Shown here piece after piece: positions 35,901-48,600 of a DNA stretch of 64,000 nucleotides. Origin of the DNA: Hymenochaete sp. R1. Its lineage: Eukaryota; Basidiomycota; Agaricomycetes; Hymenochaetales; Hymenochaetaceae. The stretch's first letter is position 1. Every line of letters starts with the position of its first letter. Below the pieces are notes generated by a model. That model did not search any database and was not told where the DNA came from. It saw nothing but the letters and a program-made list of their open reading frames with translations. The stretch spans positions 1 through 64,000 of the forward strand of contig JAFREE010000042.1 in assembly GCA_019400425.1 (NCBI GenBank). The letters run 5' to 3'. Position numbers and translations under genes: made by a program.

Positions 35901-36438
35901 AACCCTTCTCCCTATCGTACGATCCTTTTACCTTGTCATATAAGTCTTTCTCCCTGTCGTATGAGCCTTTCCACCGGTCATGACGAGGGTCGTCGTCATA
36001 TACCCTACTTTGCTTATCACCATCCTCGTACCTCGACGAACTCGCCCTCCAGGCTCTTTCGGGGGCCACATCATCATCACGTCTTTGCCATTCACGTTGC
36101 GAAGGAGCTCTCCGGGAATGATCACCCGACTTTGCAGGCCAGGTTTCAGGATCGTGGAGTTTGTCTCGTCGGGTACTATCCCTAAAATCGTCGTACTGTC
36201 TGTCCCGCACGGACGGAGCATGATTCGCATCACCTGTCCTCCAATCTTCGTGGTGTCTTTGCCGCGAAGATGAGCTTCCCCGAGCGTAGTGCGAAGACGA
36301 AGGATGGAATGAGTCGGCATGGCCTGAGTGGTGAGGCCGGTCGTAAAAGTCTCGACGGCGGTCATCAGGCCTCGATGACTGGTACATATCCTGCTCGTCA
36401 GGCCGGAGGTGATGGCGAGGTCTGTCTCGTGGATGCAT
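32938..36438 (-). CDS. Ctk1/CDK12-like cyclin-dependent kinase with RS-rich N-terminus
   Basis: The protein has more than 1100 residues. The first exon ([20 protein letters not shown]) encodes an Arg/Asp/Tyr-rich region with a short internal repeat ([13 protein letters not shown], then [13 protein letters not shown]). An RS-rich stretch follows ([20 protein letters not shown]). The kinase domain starts [20 protein letters not shown], with the cyclin-binding helix [14 protein letters not shown]. The catalytic loop is [12 protein letters not shown], the metal motif DFGLARF and the T-loop [18 protein letters not shown]. The long RS domain and the helix sequence fit the Ctk1/CDK12/CDK13 group, which phosphorylates Ser2 of the RNA polymerase II tail together with a cyclin K-like partner. 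The C-terminal extension is basic ([17 protein letters not shown]), ending VSPVSWA. The start is the first ATG in the frame after a 5' pyrimidine-rich leader. Confidence 0.9.
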
Positions 36439-37244
36439 CGCGCAGAAGGAAAAGTGAAGGAACGAATGGGGTAAAAAAAAAAGCTGAAGAATGAGGTGCG
36501 ACGCTGTGAATGAGTAAGGGGGAAAGGAACACTTGGCGCGTCGCAATTAGAAACCCGTAAATCGTGCCGGGCAAGGTATTTCCAGCGAACGTTGTGAATA
36601 CACAACTAACAGTCCGCCTTCTGTCTCGTTTGATGCAGCCTGACTGTGCTGTTGGAGTAATTATGGAACGATGGTCGCCTTGTCACTGTTGCCTGAGTAC
36701 CTTGACGCTCAGTAATGTGGTGAAGCGAGGTCCGAATAAATGCCTGTCGTGCTCGGGTAGGCAGAATGCTGCCAATGACTAATGTAAGGACCGAGAGCAG
36801 AGTGGAACAAAGGGCAGGAAGAGCCGAACCTTACAAATGGCTTTCCAGAGGGTGAATTTGAGGTATAGGCAATACACCGAAGGTGCGGAAGTCTTAACGA
36901 ATGCTCGTGAGACTAATTGCGAGACGTCTTATTTAACGGCGTTACGCCCAAAATTCATGTGTACGCAGTCAATCCGACCGCATACGTTGACCCTGAGGTA
37001 TAGAACGAGCAGAAAATGCAGTTGGCAGAGGTCGAAAGTGATCGAAAGGAAGAGATGAAGGCGGATGGCAAGTGACGCGCAGGTTCGCCATTACAGACCC
37101 AGCGCTCCGAAACCGGCGACTCGCGATGGGCATTGGCTTAAATTGACCTACTTCAAGTACAGAGCAGAACCAGAACGAAATCATTATACAAATACATATT
37201 TTTGCTACATTCCAAGAAAAGGCAGAAATTCGTAGTGCTACGAT
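36439..37244. other. Intergenic upstream of the CDK gene
   Basis: 806 bp between two minus-strand genes. It contains the CDK promoter and the 3' flank of the WD40 gene. Short open frames on both strands have no recognisable content. No TATA box was found. Confidence 0.35.
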
Positions 37245-39316
37245 TTACTCCTCGTCGTCGCCATCGTCATCCATATCACTCTCCAGAAGCCTGAACCTGA
37301 GTTGCCACACCCATCGCGGCGACAGACCACTGACACCATCCTCATACCGGGTTCTACGGTCACGCGACATGTTCCTCTCGACAATTTGCTTTGACTCTTC
37401 AGTCCTCGAATACTTCAAAGGCTTATCTGTAGGTGCAAATAGCTGTCGAGGTGGAGTCAGACAGTTTCATCTAATGGCACATAACATAGTAAACGTACCT
37501 TGACCGTGGTATCAATCCCACTGCAGGCCAAAAGAGGGAGTCGAGGATGTTGCTCGACGACATTAACGATGCTTCCATCACCCTCATAAACTCCTCTAAG
37601 TTCAGCAGTGTTTTTATCCCAAAGAAAGAAATTGCCATCATCTGAACCAGAGCATACGATCTCATCATCGGCACCAATAAAGTTTACTAGAGCACATAGA
37701 GGTAGTGTTCAGAGCGATATGCACGCCTCAACAAGCAAATAAAAAACGAACCATCTTTTACTGTCTCGATGTTACTGTGGCCTGTGAATTTCCTTCGAGG
37801 GAGTGTGATCGGCACGTTAGACGTCTTCGCCGTTTCGCGGTCATCGTCTGAAGAGCTTATAAGCTCCTCCTCTAACGATGAGCTTTCATTCTCTTCATTA
37901 GATGTGCTGACAGAGCTTTCTTCGTCGACTTCCATCATGATATTTTCGACGTTGATTGGGGTCTTCTTCCTCGTCTTCTTTGGAGCAATGAAAGTCGGGC
38001 TTGCTCGATCATTGATTTCTGGATCATCATACGCCGAGTAGAGATACACCGCATCGTTTCCAAATGCTGCATTGCGGTCAGACCAAGTTAGATAAGAATC
38101 GCAGAGCACACGCACAAAGAAGAACCTTGAGATGCATCAGCGACTATACTTTTCTTGTTCGAGCCTAGTGGGATATACTTACTTCGTGACCGTTGCTTTT
38201 AGCCATACGAGCACCCGTAATATACTCATATGTACGATTACCTCGTTTCCTTGTAACATTATCCCGACCAAATCGTCGTACGCATGTCACGAGATGTTCG
38301 TCATGGCATGGAACGCCCCATTCGGCCTGGATCATCCTTCCTGTCTGACGCCGATCGAATAAATAACCCTGGGAGGAGGTTCGTTTAATTGCATAAACAA
38401 AAATTCAAAGAATGATATACATATAGGGACCTTCCCGCAACTACAAACAGATGCGGAGACAGCGGGGAAACCGCCAGAGTTGACAACTCGTGGTCCAAGT
38501 GTACGAGTGCTGGTGGACATTGTTTCTGTCTACAATTGTGATATACACGTAGATCATGTTGCCGCACTGAACCGTCCTATGATGATCCGATACAAATTTA
38601 GTCACGATGCTTTACCGAGCAATGTTGCACGCAACCAACCTCCGAAACTGTTAGGAAGCGGTCAGGGCTTTCTTCGGTGATGATCCGTTTTGTCTGGTGC
38701 ATGAACTTCAGCCTCTCGAACAATATTGGACAGGACGGATCGAGACATACTGAATCATTGTGACATCTCGAGACCCACTTGCAAGTATCTTCCGCGCCAA
38801 ACCGCATACTATGACCATACTCCGTGGAACCCATTGCATGCTCTACGTCGAAAACGCGAACCTGCCCATCACCCGCAACAGTAGCCCTGCATAATTGAAA
38901 TGACGCACGACGTGTATACGAAAACCCAGTGCTTACATACGAGAAGAGGACGGTAGGAGTTGTGCATTGAAGATGTTTCTGGTGTGCCCTGTCTTTATTT
39001 GAGCAGTAGGCTTGTACGGGTATGGAGACGAATCCTCGTTAGGGTCCATCTTCCAAAATATACAGGTTCGATCATCTCCACCACTTATTAGCAGATCTCC
39101 ATCCTGAGCCCAGCTAAGGGCATTGACGCATCCTGTGTGGCCGTAGCCATTGTCATCCCCTAGTTCATTCACTCTATCGAGAGGACGTCGGAGCTCGTGT
39201 GCCAGAATGCCTTTCCTGTAGACAGAAGACGAAGCAGATGATGGGATGGAAGAACGATACAGGTTTTGAGAAAGTCGATTCATGAATTCCGATGAAATGT
39301 AGAGGTTGATGGTCAA
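37245..39316 (-). CDS. DCAF6/DCAF8-like WD40 protein (CRL4 substrate receptor)
   Basis: A WD40 protein of roughly 500-550 residues in several exons. The N-terminus MNRLSQNLYRSSIPSSASSS precedes GHTGCVNALSWAQDGDLLIS and GGDDRTCIFWK. Further blades read ATVAGDGQVRVFD, EDGTVRQHDLR (a WDxR-type box used for DDB1 binding), HLVTCVRRFGRDN and IVCSGSDDGNFFLWDK. It also has LPLLACSGIDTTVKLFAP. Between blades is an acidic Ser/Glu-rich loop (VDEESSVSTSNEENESSSLE). DCAF proteins bring substrates to DDB1-CUL4-RBX1 ubiquitin ligases in the nucleus or cytoplasm. Which substrate it binds cannot be told. The start could be the ATG at 39316 or the internal ATG before NRLSQ. Confidence 0.85.
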
Positions 39317-39640
39317 TTGCGAAGGATGAGAAGTTCCAGGGTGCGCGGTCGCGGCCTGTGATGGACTCGGATGCGCAAGCGCGTCATAACAATCGTTATC
39401 ATTCCAACTTGTCTAATTAATTTTATGAGGTATCTAGAATCATATTTAAGATCAAGCTTACTTTCGCGCATCTTAGATGAGCGACATAATAGCATTTGAT
39501 GACTATCCGGCGATTTTATCATACAAAAATTACAGTATGGCATACAAGAGCATAGCGAAAGCAATCACAACAAGGAATATGCACTCGACGGAGCTTTATA
39601 TGAAGCCAAAATAGAGAGTAGAAAGGGAAAGGTCAATAAT
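39317..39640. other. Intergenic between Tra1 and DCAF genes
   Basis: 324 bp, AT-rich, with the Tra1 3' end at 39641 and the promoter of the WD40 gene. An 83-codon minus-strand frame (39313-39564) abuts the WD40 start but is Cys/Arg-rich and unlike any family I know. Confidence 0.35.
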
Positions 39641-42600
39641 TTAGAACCAAGGTTGGAATGGGTCCGGCATGAGAGAAAGTTTTATGGGATTTGTTGCACT
39701 TGAAATGAGATTCGTCACGGATTGCATAGACTGGATGATTTTATCGTCCTTTGGGTCCTCAAAGTTTTCCATCAGTTGAAAGCAAAACTCCACAATATAG
39801 AATCTTACCTGTCCCTTCTCTAACTTGCATGCCATCATTTCAGCGCGATTGACAATGCCATTTATGTTCTCTGCCACTCGAGTGCGGAAGTGATTGTCAA
39901 CGTTAGGAGCGCGACGGCCTTTCAGGTTCATGTGGGCCAAGACTTCATCTCGTATGAAAAGGCACAGATGCTGGTCCAAGTCATACTGATGGCGAGTAAG
40001 TCACGTCAATAATATGAACTTGCAGATCTTGCATACCTCTGGCTTAGTTAGTGCACGAGCGATGGCAACAATTCCCGGGCAGAGCAGTGCCTCGGTTCCG
40101 ATAGGCCCAACAAAATGCTGCAAGTTTGGAGTGAAGCGGAAAGGGACTTGGTCAGTCGGCAGCAAGATTCCTGTTTGAGCGTTGAAACCTGAATGCATTC
40201 AGTAATAGTCGCTTCGACGTGATTCCAAAACTTACCACATAGAAGCTCCGACATGTACAACTGGCCTGTGGACCTAGAGATTTGGAATCGTGCTGGTTGC
40301 CGTGAAGTGATTAAGACTGTATATGTCATAAAGCTTGCAGCGGCCAATTGTAATGTAAACGTCTTCCTCATGCTCCAGAGTTCAGATGGACCATTCATGG
40401 TCCTCGACATGTACTGTAAGCTCATTAGTCATGTAAATTTTAATATCAGATGCACACGTACGCGGCTTAGGACATCATCAGGTACTAGCTTCTTGCTGAT
40501 TTCTTCTATGATAGCCCTTCTTATCGCATTGGTCTCTGCGGTATTAGGCTTTTGAATTGCGTTAGTTGGTCAACTTTGAACGTTCGCACGTTTACGCACA
40601 AGTGTTCCACGCTCTTCCACTACTTCACGCGTTTTTTGTGCTATCTGCAGGATGGCATGCTCCCTGGTCATACCCATGTCAACACAATGTTGATCGTAGA
40701 CATCTTGCAATGACACGTAAGATGCGTCGTTAGCGACGAGGCGGATAGATGGTGTAATAGAGATGGCGAGAGGAAGATGGAATTGAAGGTTTCTCTTCCG
40801 ACTCTCTTTTCTTCGAGTCAGCGCACTGAGGAGATTTTGTCAATCGCATGCAATAGTGTGGGATTTTTTCACTCACTGATTGAATGTGCGGAACAACTGC
40901 ATGACTCGCTCCTCGCGGCGGATCCATCGAGCTACCGGTTGCTGGACGGCAAACTCAAACTTGTGGCCATCACTATCATGAATTACGATCCGCTTAAAAC
41001 AGTAGCCTTGACCACGACATATCTCGAACTTCGGTCCGAACCGTCTGATTTGATTGAATTGCAGAGGATTGTCAACCAGCTACATTTACAGGTCGGTCAA
41101 CAACGATTCGCATCACATTCGCTCGACTTACCTCAAGATACTGTCCAGGGACATCAATCTCGTCGAGTTTCACAAACTTGAATTCCATTAACCAATGGCT
41201 TATAAGATCCAGGGAATTTACCCGCGGCCTCGAATCAAGATAGCGCTCGTAACGATCTCTCCAGTGTTGAAGCCTGGCGATGTACTCCGACAGTACCGGT
41301 TTGTTAACCATGAAATCCTCTTCAAAATCCCTCTACATCAACGTCAGATGGCAGTCTATGTGACAAGACGAGAAAATTAAAGACATACCTTCGCGTCTCC
41401 CATCAAGTGCGATCCAAGTCTAGCAATATTTTTCTGCAGTTGCTCAGACAAAGTCCCATCGTCGGCCGGATTGACAGCTCTATGACTAGCATTCTGGACG
41501 AGATGGCTTAGGTTTTTAATCATCACTCGTTCGCTTTGAAGACATACCTGAATAGCATCTTGCAACAACATAAAAGTAAATCGATAAATCTCCTCTTCCG
41601 CGGTCGCCCTGAATTTCATGCTGAACTGCTCCACCATGTTCTCCAAAGTAAGAGCGAGGAGAGGATTATTGCTCTTTAGAAGCGAGACAATCTCTTCCAC
41701 AAGCTTCGCGTCATTTCGTCTCGAAGCGTCACCGTCAGGTATACTCTCGCCCTCTGTGCCGTTTGCGCCCTGTCCACCACCCTGGTTTGCTAATATCGCA
41801 GCTCGCTGCTGTTCGGCCTTTCGTTGAAGTGCAGCCTCTTCCCTCAGCACTCTCAAAGGGAAAAAAACGCCCTTCACATCGTCTTCAGTTTCCAAGTATG
41901 AAAGATCAAGAAAACGAAACGTACCTGTGGATGAGCCCTTGCCAATTCTATGAGCAGCTTGTACGCTTGAGGAGCCTCGACGTGTGATAGAGATGAAAGA
42001 AGTTGAGGAACAAGATTTATCCAGTACCAGAGTGCGCGATCTCCTGTAAACTTTTGGAACGCTTGTGCGACTGCTCCTGTAGTATCATCGAGACCCAAAA
42101 GCCATAAGACTCTAGTAAGAAGTGGCCTACTCTTCGCATTCTTGTACAGCCCTGATGCTTGGAGATAACATGTGACAGCTTGTGCGGCATGTTTCACGTC
42201 CGTAGGCAACGTGTTGAACAGTTTGTCATTGAATTTGCCCCACTCTGCCCATGCTTTCGCTACATTCATGTCGAGTTGGACTGCTTGACAGAAACAGTTG
42301 TCTGCTTCGTCGTGTTGTCCCAATGCCGAGAAGAACATTGCTTTAAGCGTATAGAATTCGGCCTTTTGAGGAGTCGTAAAATAGACGAAGTTCGTGTTGT
42401 TGATGAGATTAAGACCGTCCAACAATCGTTCCGGTACCTGCAATTTGCACCTCGCTTCTTCCCGCAATTTGAGGAAAGCCTCAGAAATCTCAATATTCGG
42501 GAGTTCGTAGATCCTCGTAAGAGATGACTGAGCTACTTCGAACAAGTCATGCTTGCGGGCAACGTGAGCAAACCGGTTGATAATCCAAGCAGTCTCATGG

Positions 42601-45600
42601 TAACCACGATACCCGTATGTGTTCGCTGCGTTTGGAGTGGGATTTTGAGGAGATGCATTGATAATTGGAATGTAGTATTTGTTGATAGAGCTAAACACAT
42701 TTTGCCGCCAAGCAATGAGATCGCTCCAAACACTAATGTCGTCGTGAAGGTTAGGCAATCGTTCTCTCCAAGCTTGTAGGACGAGTTTGAGATCTGCAGA
42801 CTTTCGTTCTATATTCTGAACCGTTGTAGAAGACAAGGAACCAAAGATCTGTACCGCTTCTTGGAGTTCCACAAACTGTTGGAAGTGCTGCAAGAGAGGA
42901 ATATGGCAAGAGGACATTTTGGATGGGAAAGCGATCCATTTTCGCAACGATAGCTGCATTGCATCTTCCAAGATACGGGTAAAATCGACGTTTTTTTCCA
43001 CTGCGCTAGGTGATTTGGCAAGCGCGATGAACGCTTCGTATACGCGTCGTCGTGGCGTCGCTACGGCGGACATTTGCTGTAATTGTTCTTCGATGCCAGC
43101 AAGAACGTCTTTGTCCGCCCAATCTTTGCTCCTCCAGGCAGCTTCCAAAAGGAGTTCACTGTTCCCGTCTGCTCTTGCAAGATCATGCAAAATATCCCAT
43201 TGCTGCATTTTCTCCGTGGCAGTAATCCAATGGTCCTCCCAAAGGTTATATTCAGACTCTGTAAAAGGAATTATTCCGTTCCTCGACTTGTTCTGCGCTT
43301 GTTCGTAGGCGATCTGCGCTTCTGACCACATGCCATTCTGCTCGTAAGTGATAGCGACGTTCGTTTCATGGTGCATCGAACGGCGGCGCCAGAGTCCGTA
43401 AAACATGTCCTCCTCCACAATTTCAGCATACAATTCTGCAAGCGCATCGTATGTGAGTTCTCGAGTCGTGTTTTCATCATCTCGGACAACGTCGATCGAG
43501 TTCTGAAGATACTCCAATGAGACGTGCCATGCACAGAATGTTTTGGCTAGATACTTGACGAGATGAGCGGGGAGACTCATTGCAGGTTTGCAAGCATGTA
43601 CACCTTCCAGAAGGGCTTGGATGACATTGGGCCTCAATTCGCATTGACGAGAGTGATACTCTCGACTTAACAATAAGGTCATGTGCGCTGCTACGTCGTT
43701 CTGCTCCTTTCTCGAGAGCAGAGTCCATATTGCGGAAAATACTGATACCCATGTGCTATGCGCCGCGTTGATGTCGTAAAAAAGAAGCCGGCGCATAGGT
43801 CGGACGACATCACGTATCGTGCTGTTGGCAATTGTCTGAGCGAGAGGTGAAGACGTCTGAGCGAATACAATGCTCGGTGAAGAGGACAAGGGCATATCAC
43901 TGTCGATGGAACTGAGGAGAAGATCGAGCGCGAGGAAGATCCAATTATGATCGGCCAACGAGTCCCAAGCCTGAACCCCCAAAATGTATGTGAGGCGACT
44001 CATGAGGGATCGTGGAACGCTGTTGTCGAGTAAATCAATGAATCGCTCCCGTAGTGAGGTGTCCACGGAACGGCAACCGAGCATGAATGCAGACTCAAGA
44101 CGTGAAGTCAATTCACTACGGCGTAATGAAGGTTCTGTGTAGACCTCATAGATTAGTTCCAAGAACTGATTGAATAGGTCCTGCCCGCGAGTCTCGAAGG
44201 AAACCATCTTTGACAGAAAGGTCGCCTTCTCTTTCATTGTTGGGTACGCGTCACGACGCTGCAAAGCCCACTCCCGAGCCATATCAAGGAGGAACTGGCA
44301 GAGCTGTGGACTGGAGGACTTTTCGACTAGGACGATTAATGTAGCCATATAAGCTCGCCTATGTTCGCCTGGAAGAGCGAACGGACTTTGGCAGATCTTC
44401 AAGGTCGTAATAATCAGACGCACTGTAGTTTCGTACTCGGGACTGCGGGTCTCGTTAGCGCTTGCATGGTCCTTAGTTAGCTTTGACAGGAGCTTCACAA
44501 GTGCTGGGGCGTAAGGCTCGATCCTTTCGGGTGAGTGCTGAGCGACTGATTTGAGCATAAGTACTGAACCTCGAATTCCAGATGGACTTTTAAGGTACTC
44601 GTTGACGGTGTCGTGCACGAAAGAATGGAACTCCGTCATTTCAGATTGCGATTCCTCCTCTTCCTTCGGCAATGGAAACAATGCGAGAAGACGATCGACG
44701 ATCGGATATAACGTATCGTGTAGAAGTGGATCCTCCATTGACATGCCCCTCTGAACCAGTTTCTGAAGCATGGACGCGTGTTGGGAGAACCATTCATCGG
44801 GTCTATCCGTGCAAACGACGTTGAGTACTCTGGCGGATGCCAGAATACCCGGAGCAGATTCCTTTGTCCATTCAGTCTTAGAAAAGAACGTTAGATATCG
44901 TTGGTGTCTGAGGAGCCTGACGAAACTTACTTCACACAAAGACTTGCGGAAATAATCCAACTTGAAGTTGACATCGGTCCACGCCGGAAGCCGTATAAAG
45001 TTTCGCATTAGACCGAGTGCTCTAGCCAGGCCAGAGCTTCTTGCGCCTGCTTCGTGAACACCGCAGGCTGCACGCGTCAAAAAACTGATGACGGACTCGC
45101 GGAAACCTAGAGGTGTTGTCCACTCTGGCATATCACCTTTATCGCGCGTAGAGTCATCAATTATCGTTCCTTCCTTTATCTGCCGGTTCCTGTCTTCCCA
45201 TTTCCAAATAACCTCCAAAATATCTAACGACATGATACGTCCATCAGTTCCAGGAGTTAAGTGGAACCCAAGCCTGTGAACCGAGTTGATGATGTGTGGA
45301 ATAAAGAAACCGCGATGAGGGTAGAACAGATCTGGTTGTCGGATTATGAGGTGATAAATGACAGCCAATTGTTGATTGCTGTCATCCGCAAGTAGCTTGC
45401 GCGTCGTTCTTGCCCAATGAGGGACTCCGGGATCTGGAGGCATATTTTGAAGAACTGGCGCAAGTAAGTCTAGTGCTTGACGGATCAGAACCCGATTCCC
45501 GTCTGCATGTGGAGGTTGAAGGAGCCCAGTCCATACCCTCATGATGAATTTTGCCGGACTTTCGTACGTTGCAAAGAATCGCGCAGCAAGCAAGTAAGTC

Positions 45601-48600
45601 ATCTGCCTGACCGCCAGATCTTCGCTTGTTATATACGCCCAAACGAATTTGATGATGTCCTTTTTGGCTGCACCAAAAAGTTGAGGACATTGTCGGATCA
45701 GCACCGTAGTGAAGTGCAATAGTTCTATCCTGAAAAAGTCGTCTGCATCTACGAAGACCCCCGATTCGTTAGCTACCCATATCTTCTGTTGGAGCCAATC
45801 GACGACAGACTTGTCGAAGAGACTATCTTCGGACGCACGACTGGAATGAACAAAGACCATGGGGCTGATGACATAACGCAGCAATGCGGTTTTCGTCGAC
45901 CAAGACACTGACACATCTTCAAACCATTTTTGGAAACGCAGGAGTAAGTTCCGTCGGTATTGGAAGGACTCATTAAGAGCAACATGATGAAAAAGAAAAT
46001 TGATGATTTCCGTCCGATCCATGGGTATATCGCTCGTGAAGAACATGGCAATGTCCAGAATGAGATCAATGCGCGGTGTCCGCCGTAAGACCTCCATGAA
46101 CATCCATAGCATCGTTTCGTACATTTGGGTCGCTCGTTCATGGTCCGAACTCCAGTTGCTCGGGTGTTGGTGTTCGACTCTCCATAATTCCCGGATGGTG
46201 TCGATTATCTCATCGTTATTGAGCCATCCTTCCGTGTTGCGAGCTATCTCTTTACATAACAGGAGACCAGGGACTAACAACTCCCGTTTTCCGCTCCTGA
46301 AGATAAGCTGAACAATTTGTGGAGACCTTGAACCGAGCTCGGTCAGTAACCTGGGTGCCTCCTTTGAGCTCAAGATATTCCGAAGAGTGCGAACGTGACG
46401 TGGCGATGCCAAACGGTTCAAGAAGAAGTCGGCGGCTTCCGCAGCATTTCGATCAAGATACTTTGCCAGAGGTTCCGATAATGGACTTTGGGTAGAAGAC
46501 ATAAGGTACGTCTCTGTCTGTACCACAGCTTCTGTAAGATCTTTGAGATACATCGACGCATTTGGAGGGAGAAGGTGAAAGACGTTGACAAGGCGAGTTA
46601 GCTTGTTAATCGCATCATTCTCGCTTAACGGCATGCGCGCCGCAGCGAGGAGGGTGTTAGGCTCGGCGATGGTACGGAAGTGCTCGAGAAGCTTCTGTCC
46701 AATTTCTACCTTGAAATAGTTGGCCAAAAGAAGCAACAATCTAGAAAGACCGTCTAGGTCCTGAATCGTGAGTTTCTTCGTGTCTGATAGATTCATGAGG
46801 ATAGGACGAAGGCCTTGCTGTAGGCTGTCCTTGGGAAAGCGCACTGAATCGCTGAGAATGATTTGGAGACCCTCATGAGCCGCGTCTGCAACGCCTTTCG
46901 AAGGATTATACAGCGATTTGAAATATACAGCCGTCACTCTAGTCAAACGAAGTTAGCTACCAAAGAACATACAACGTTTTACTAGACTTACTTCTGTCGT
47001 GTCGTCGGTATGCGTGTAAAGTTATCCGTGAGCTTCAACGCATTCGTGAGGAGCTTTAAGCAAGCTATCCTCAGTTGAATGATTTCCAGTTGGCTTTTTC
47101 GTACGTCTAGCTTGGCAACCAGTTGCACCTCTGAATTCTCAGCTAGGGCCAGCGCTTCGTGGAAGAGACGAATGAGACTTTCATCCAATTCTAGAAGGGG
47201 TGGATTGCAGCTGATGAGGTAACGGACGGCATCCACCAAGCCGATTACTAAATTGTGATTGAGCGCACGAAGCGGCTTGAGGAAGATCGTTTGCGAGAGA
47301 CGATCACGCGCGGAAGCCCCAATCTGAGAAACCGTTTTTCCCGATAATTCTGAAAGTAAACCAATACACGTCTGCACAGTCTTACGAACGCCTGGATGTG
47401 GACTCGAGATCTCAGAGAAGAAGATACTCGCCAGATACGTAATCCTCGATCGATGCTGTGGATGCTCGCCGTCTACTTCCATTTGATCAGAACGAGGTGC
47501 ATTCGTTTTGCGCAGAACGCCCAACAGGTCCCCTTCGATCTCCAGAACTCTGCGCGAGGGATCATGAGGCGCATCCTTGAGGACATGAAGCAAGGTCCTA
47601 ACAATATCGATCTCGCGCGCGTTTAAGAACTTGTCGCCAATTTCAGGTGTCCGTGTTACCATCATAATACCAGTGCAACCCGCGCTCTTGGACATCCACT
47701 CGCTCTCAAAACAGAACGTCGTGAAACGTGTAGCGATTAGATGGATGATCGGAAGGACGTCCGTGGGTTTTAAGCCATTCGAAGCGCTTATAGGAATCAG
47801 GTCATACACGATTTCCTGCACAACCTCTGCGGCCCTTTTAGCTTGATCCTCGTCAGTCCGAGCCATCGCCGGTGGTATAGCGTCAAGATAAAGTCCAAAT
47901 ACATGGCTAGGATGCCTTCTCGTTGCAACGTCCTTGCTGAGCGAGCGACGTACTTCAAGTGTGAAGATATGGCGAGATAAAGTTCTCAAATATTCACGAG
48001 CGCGAGCTTGGACGTCAGGTACATGTATGGCGTCGAATAGTGCCTCCACGCCTTTCACAAAGAGGACTTCGCCTTCCCGGTTCTTCAAGCCCTATTTCTC
48101 TCTTAAAACGAAACAACCATACAAAAAAAGAATTGTTAGCGCACCTCATTTAATAGGTTTGTAAGAGTATGCTCCAAGAAGTTATAAGCATGAACCTGAT
48201 CGGGAGAATCACTCTTCGAAAGCATCCTTCGCGCTACATCAGCCATGGGACTTATTTGAATGCTTTCCGGACGTCCACTGAAGGTTACAGACAATACTGC
48301 TGGGTCTGAATACGGTACGTAAGACAAACTCGGCTTTTCGTCTAAAAGTCGCCTGTTCCTCCCTCCGAGTTTACCAAGGATGCGAATAGTCGTATGAGCA
48401 TGATGGTGATTTCCAGGAAGCGGTTTTAGATGACTATGCAAGGCTTCCATGAGCTCGCGAAGGACAGGTCGTAGGATGGGATCGAGGAAGTCACTGATGA
48501 GATTGTCGATGCAGAGCTCAAGGGTCCGCAGGCCCTGTGACACCAACTCCGTCCCTCCCTGGAGAGCCATGACGAGCGGCTTCATCAAGTACCGCAAATG

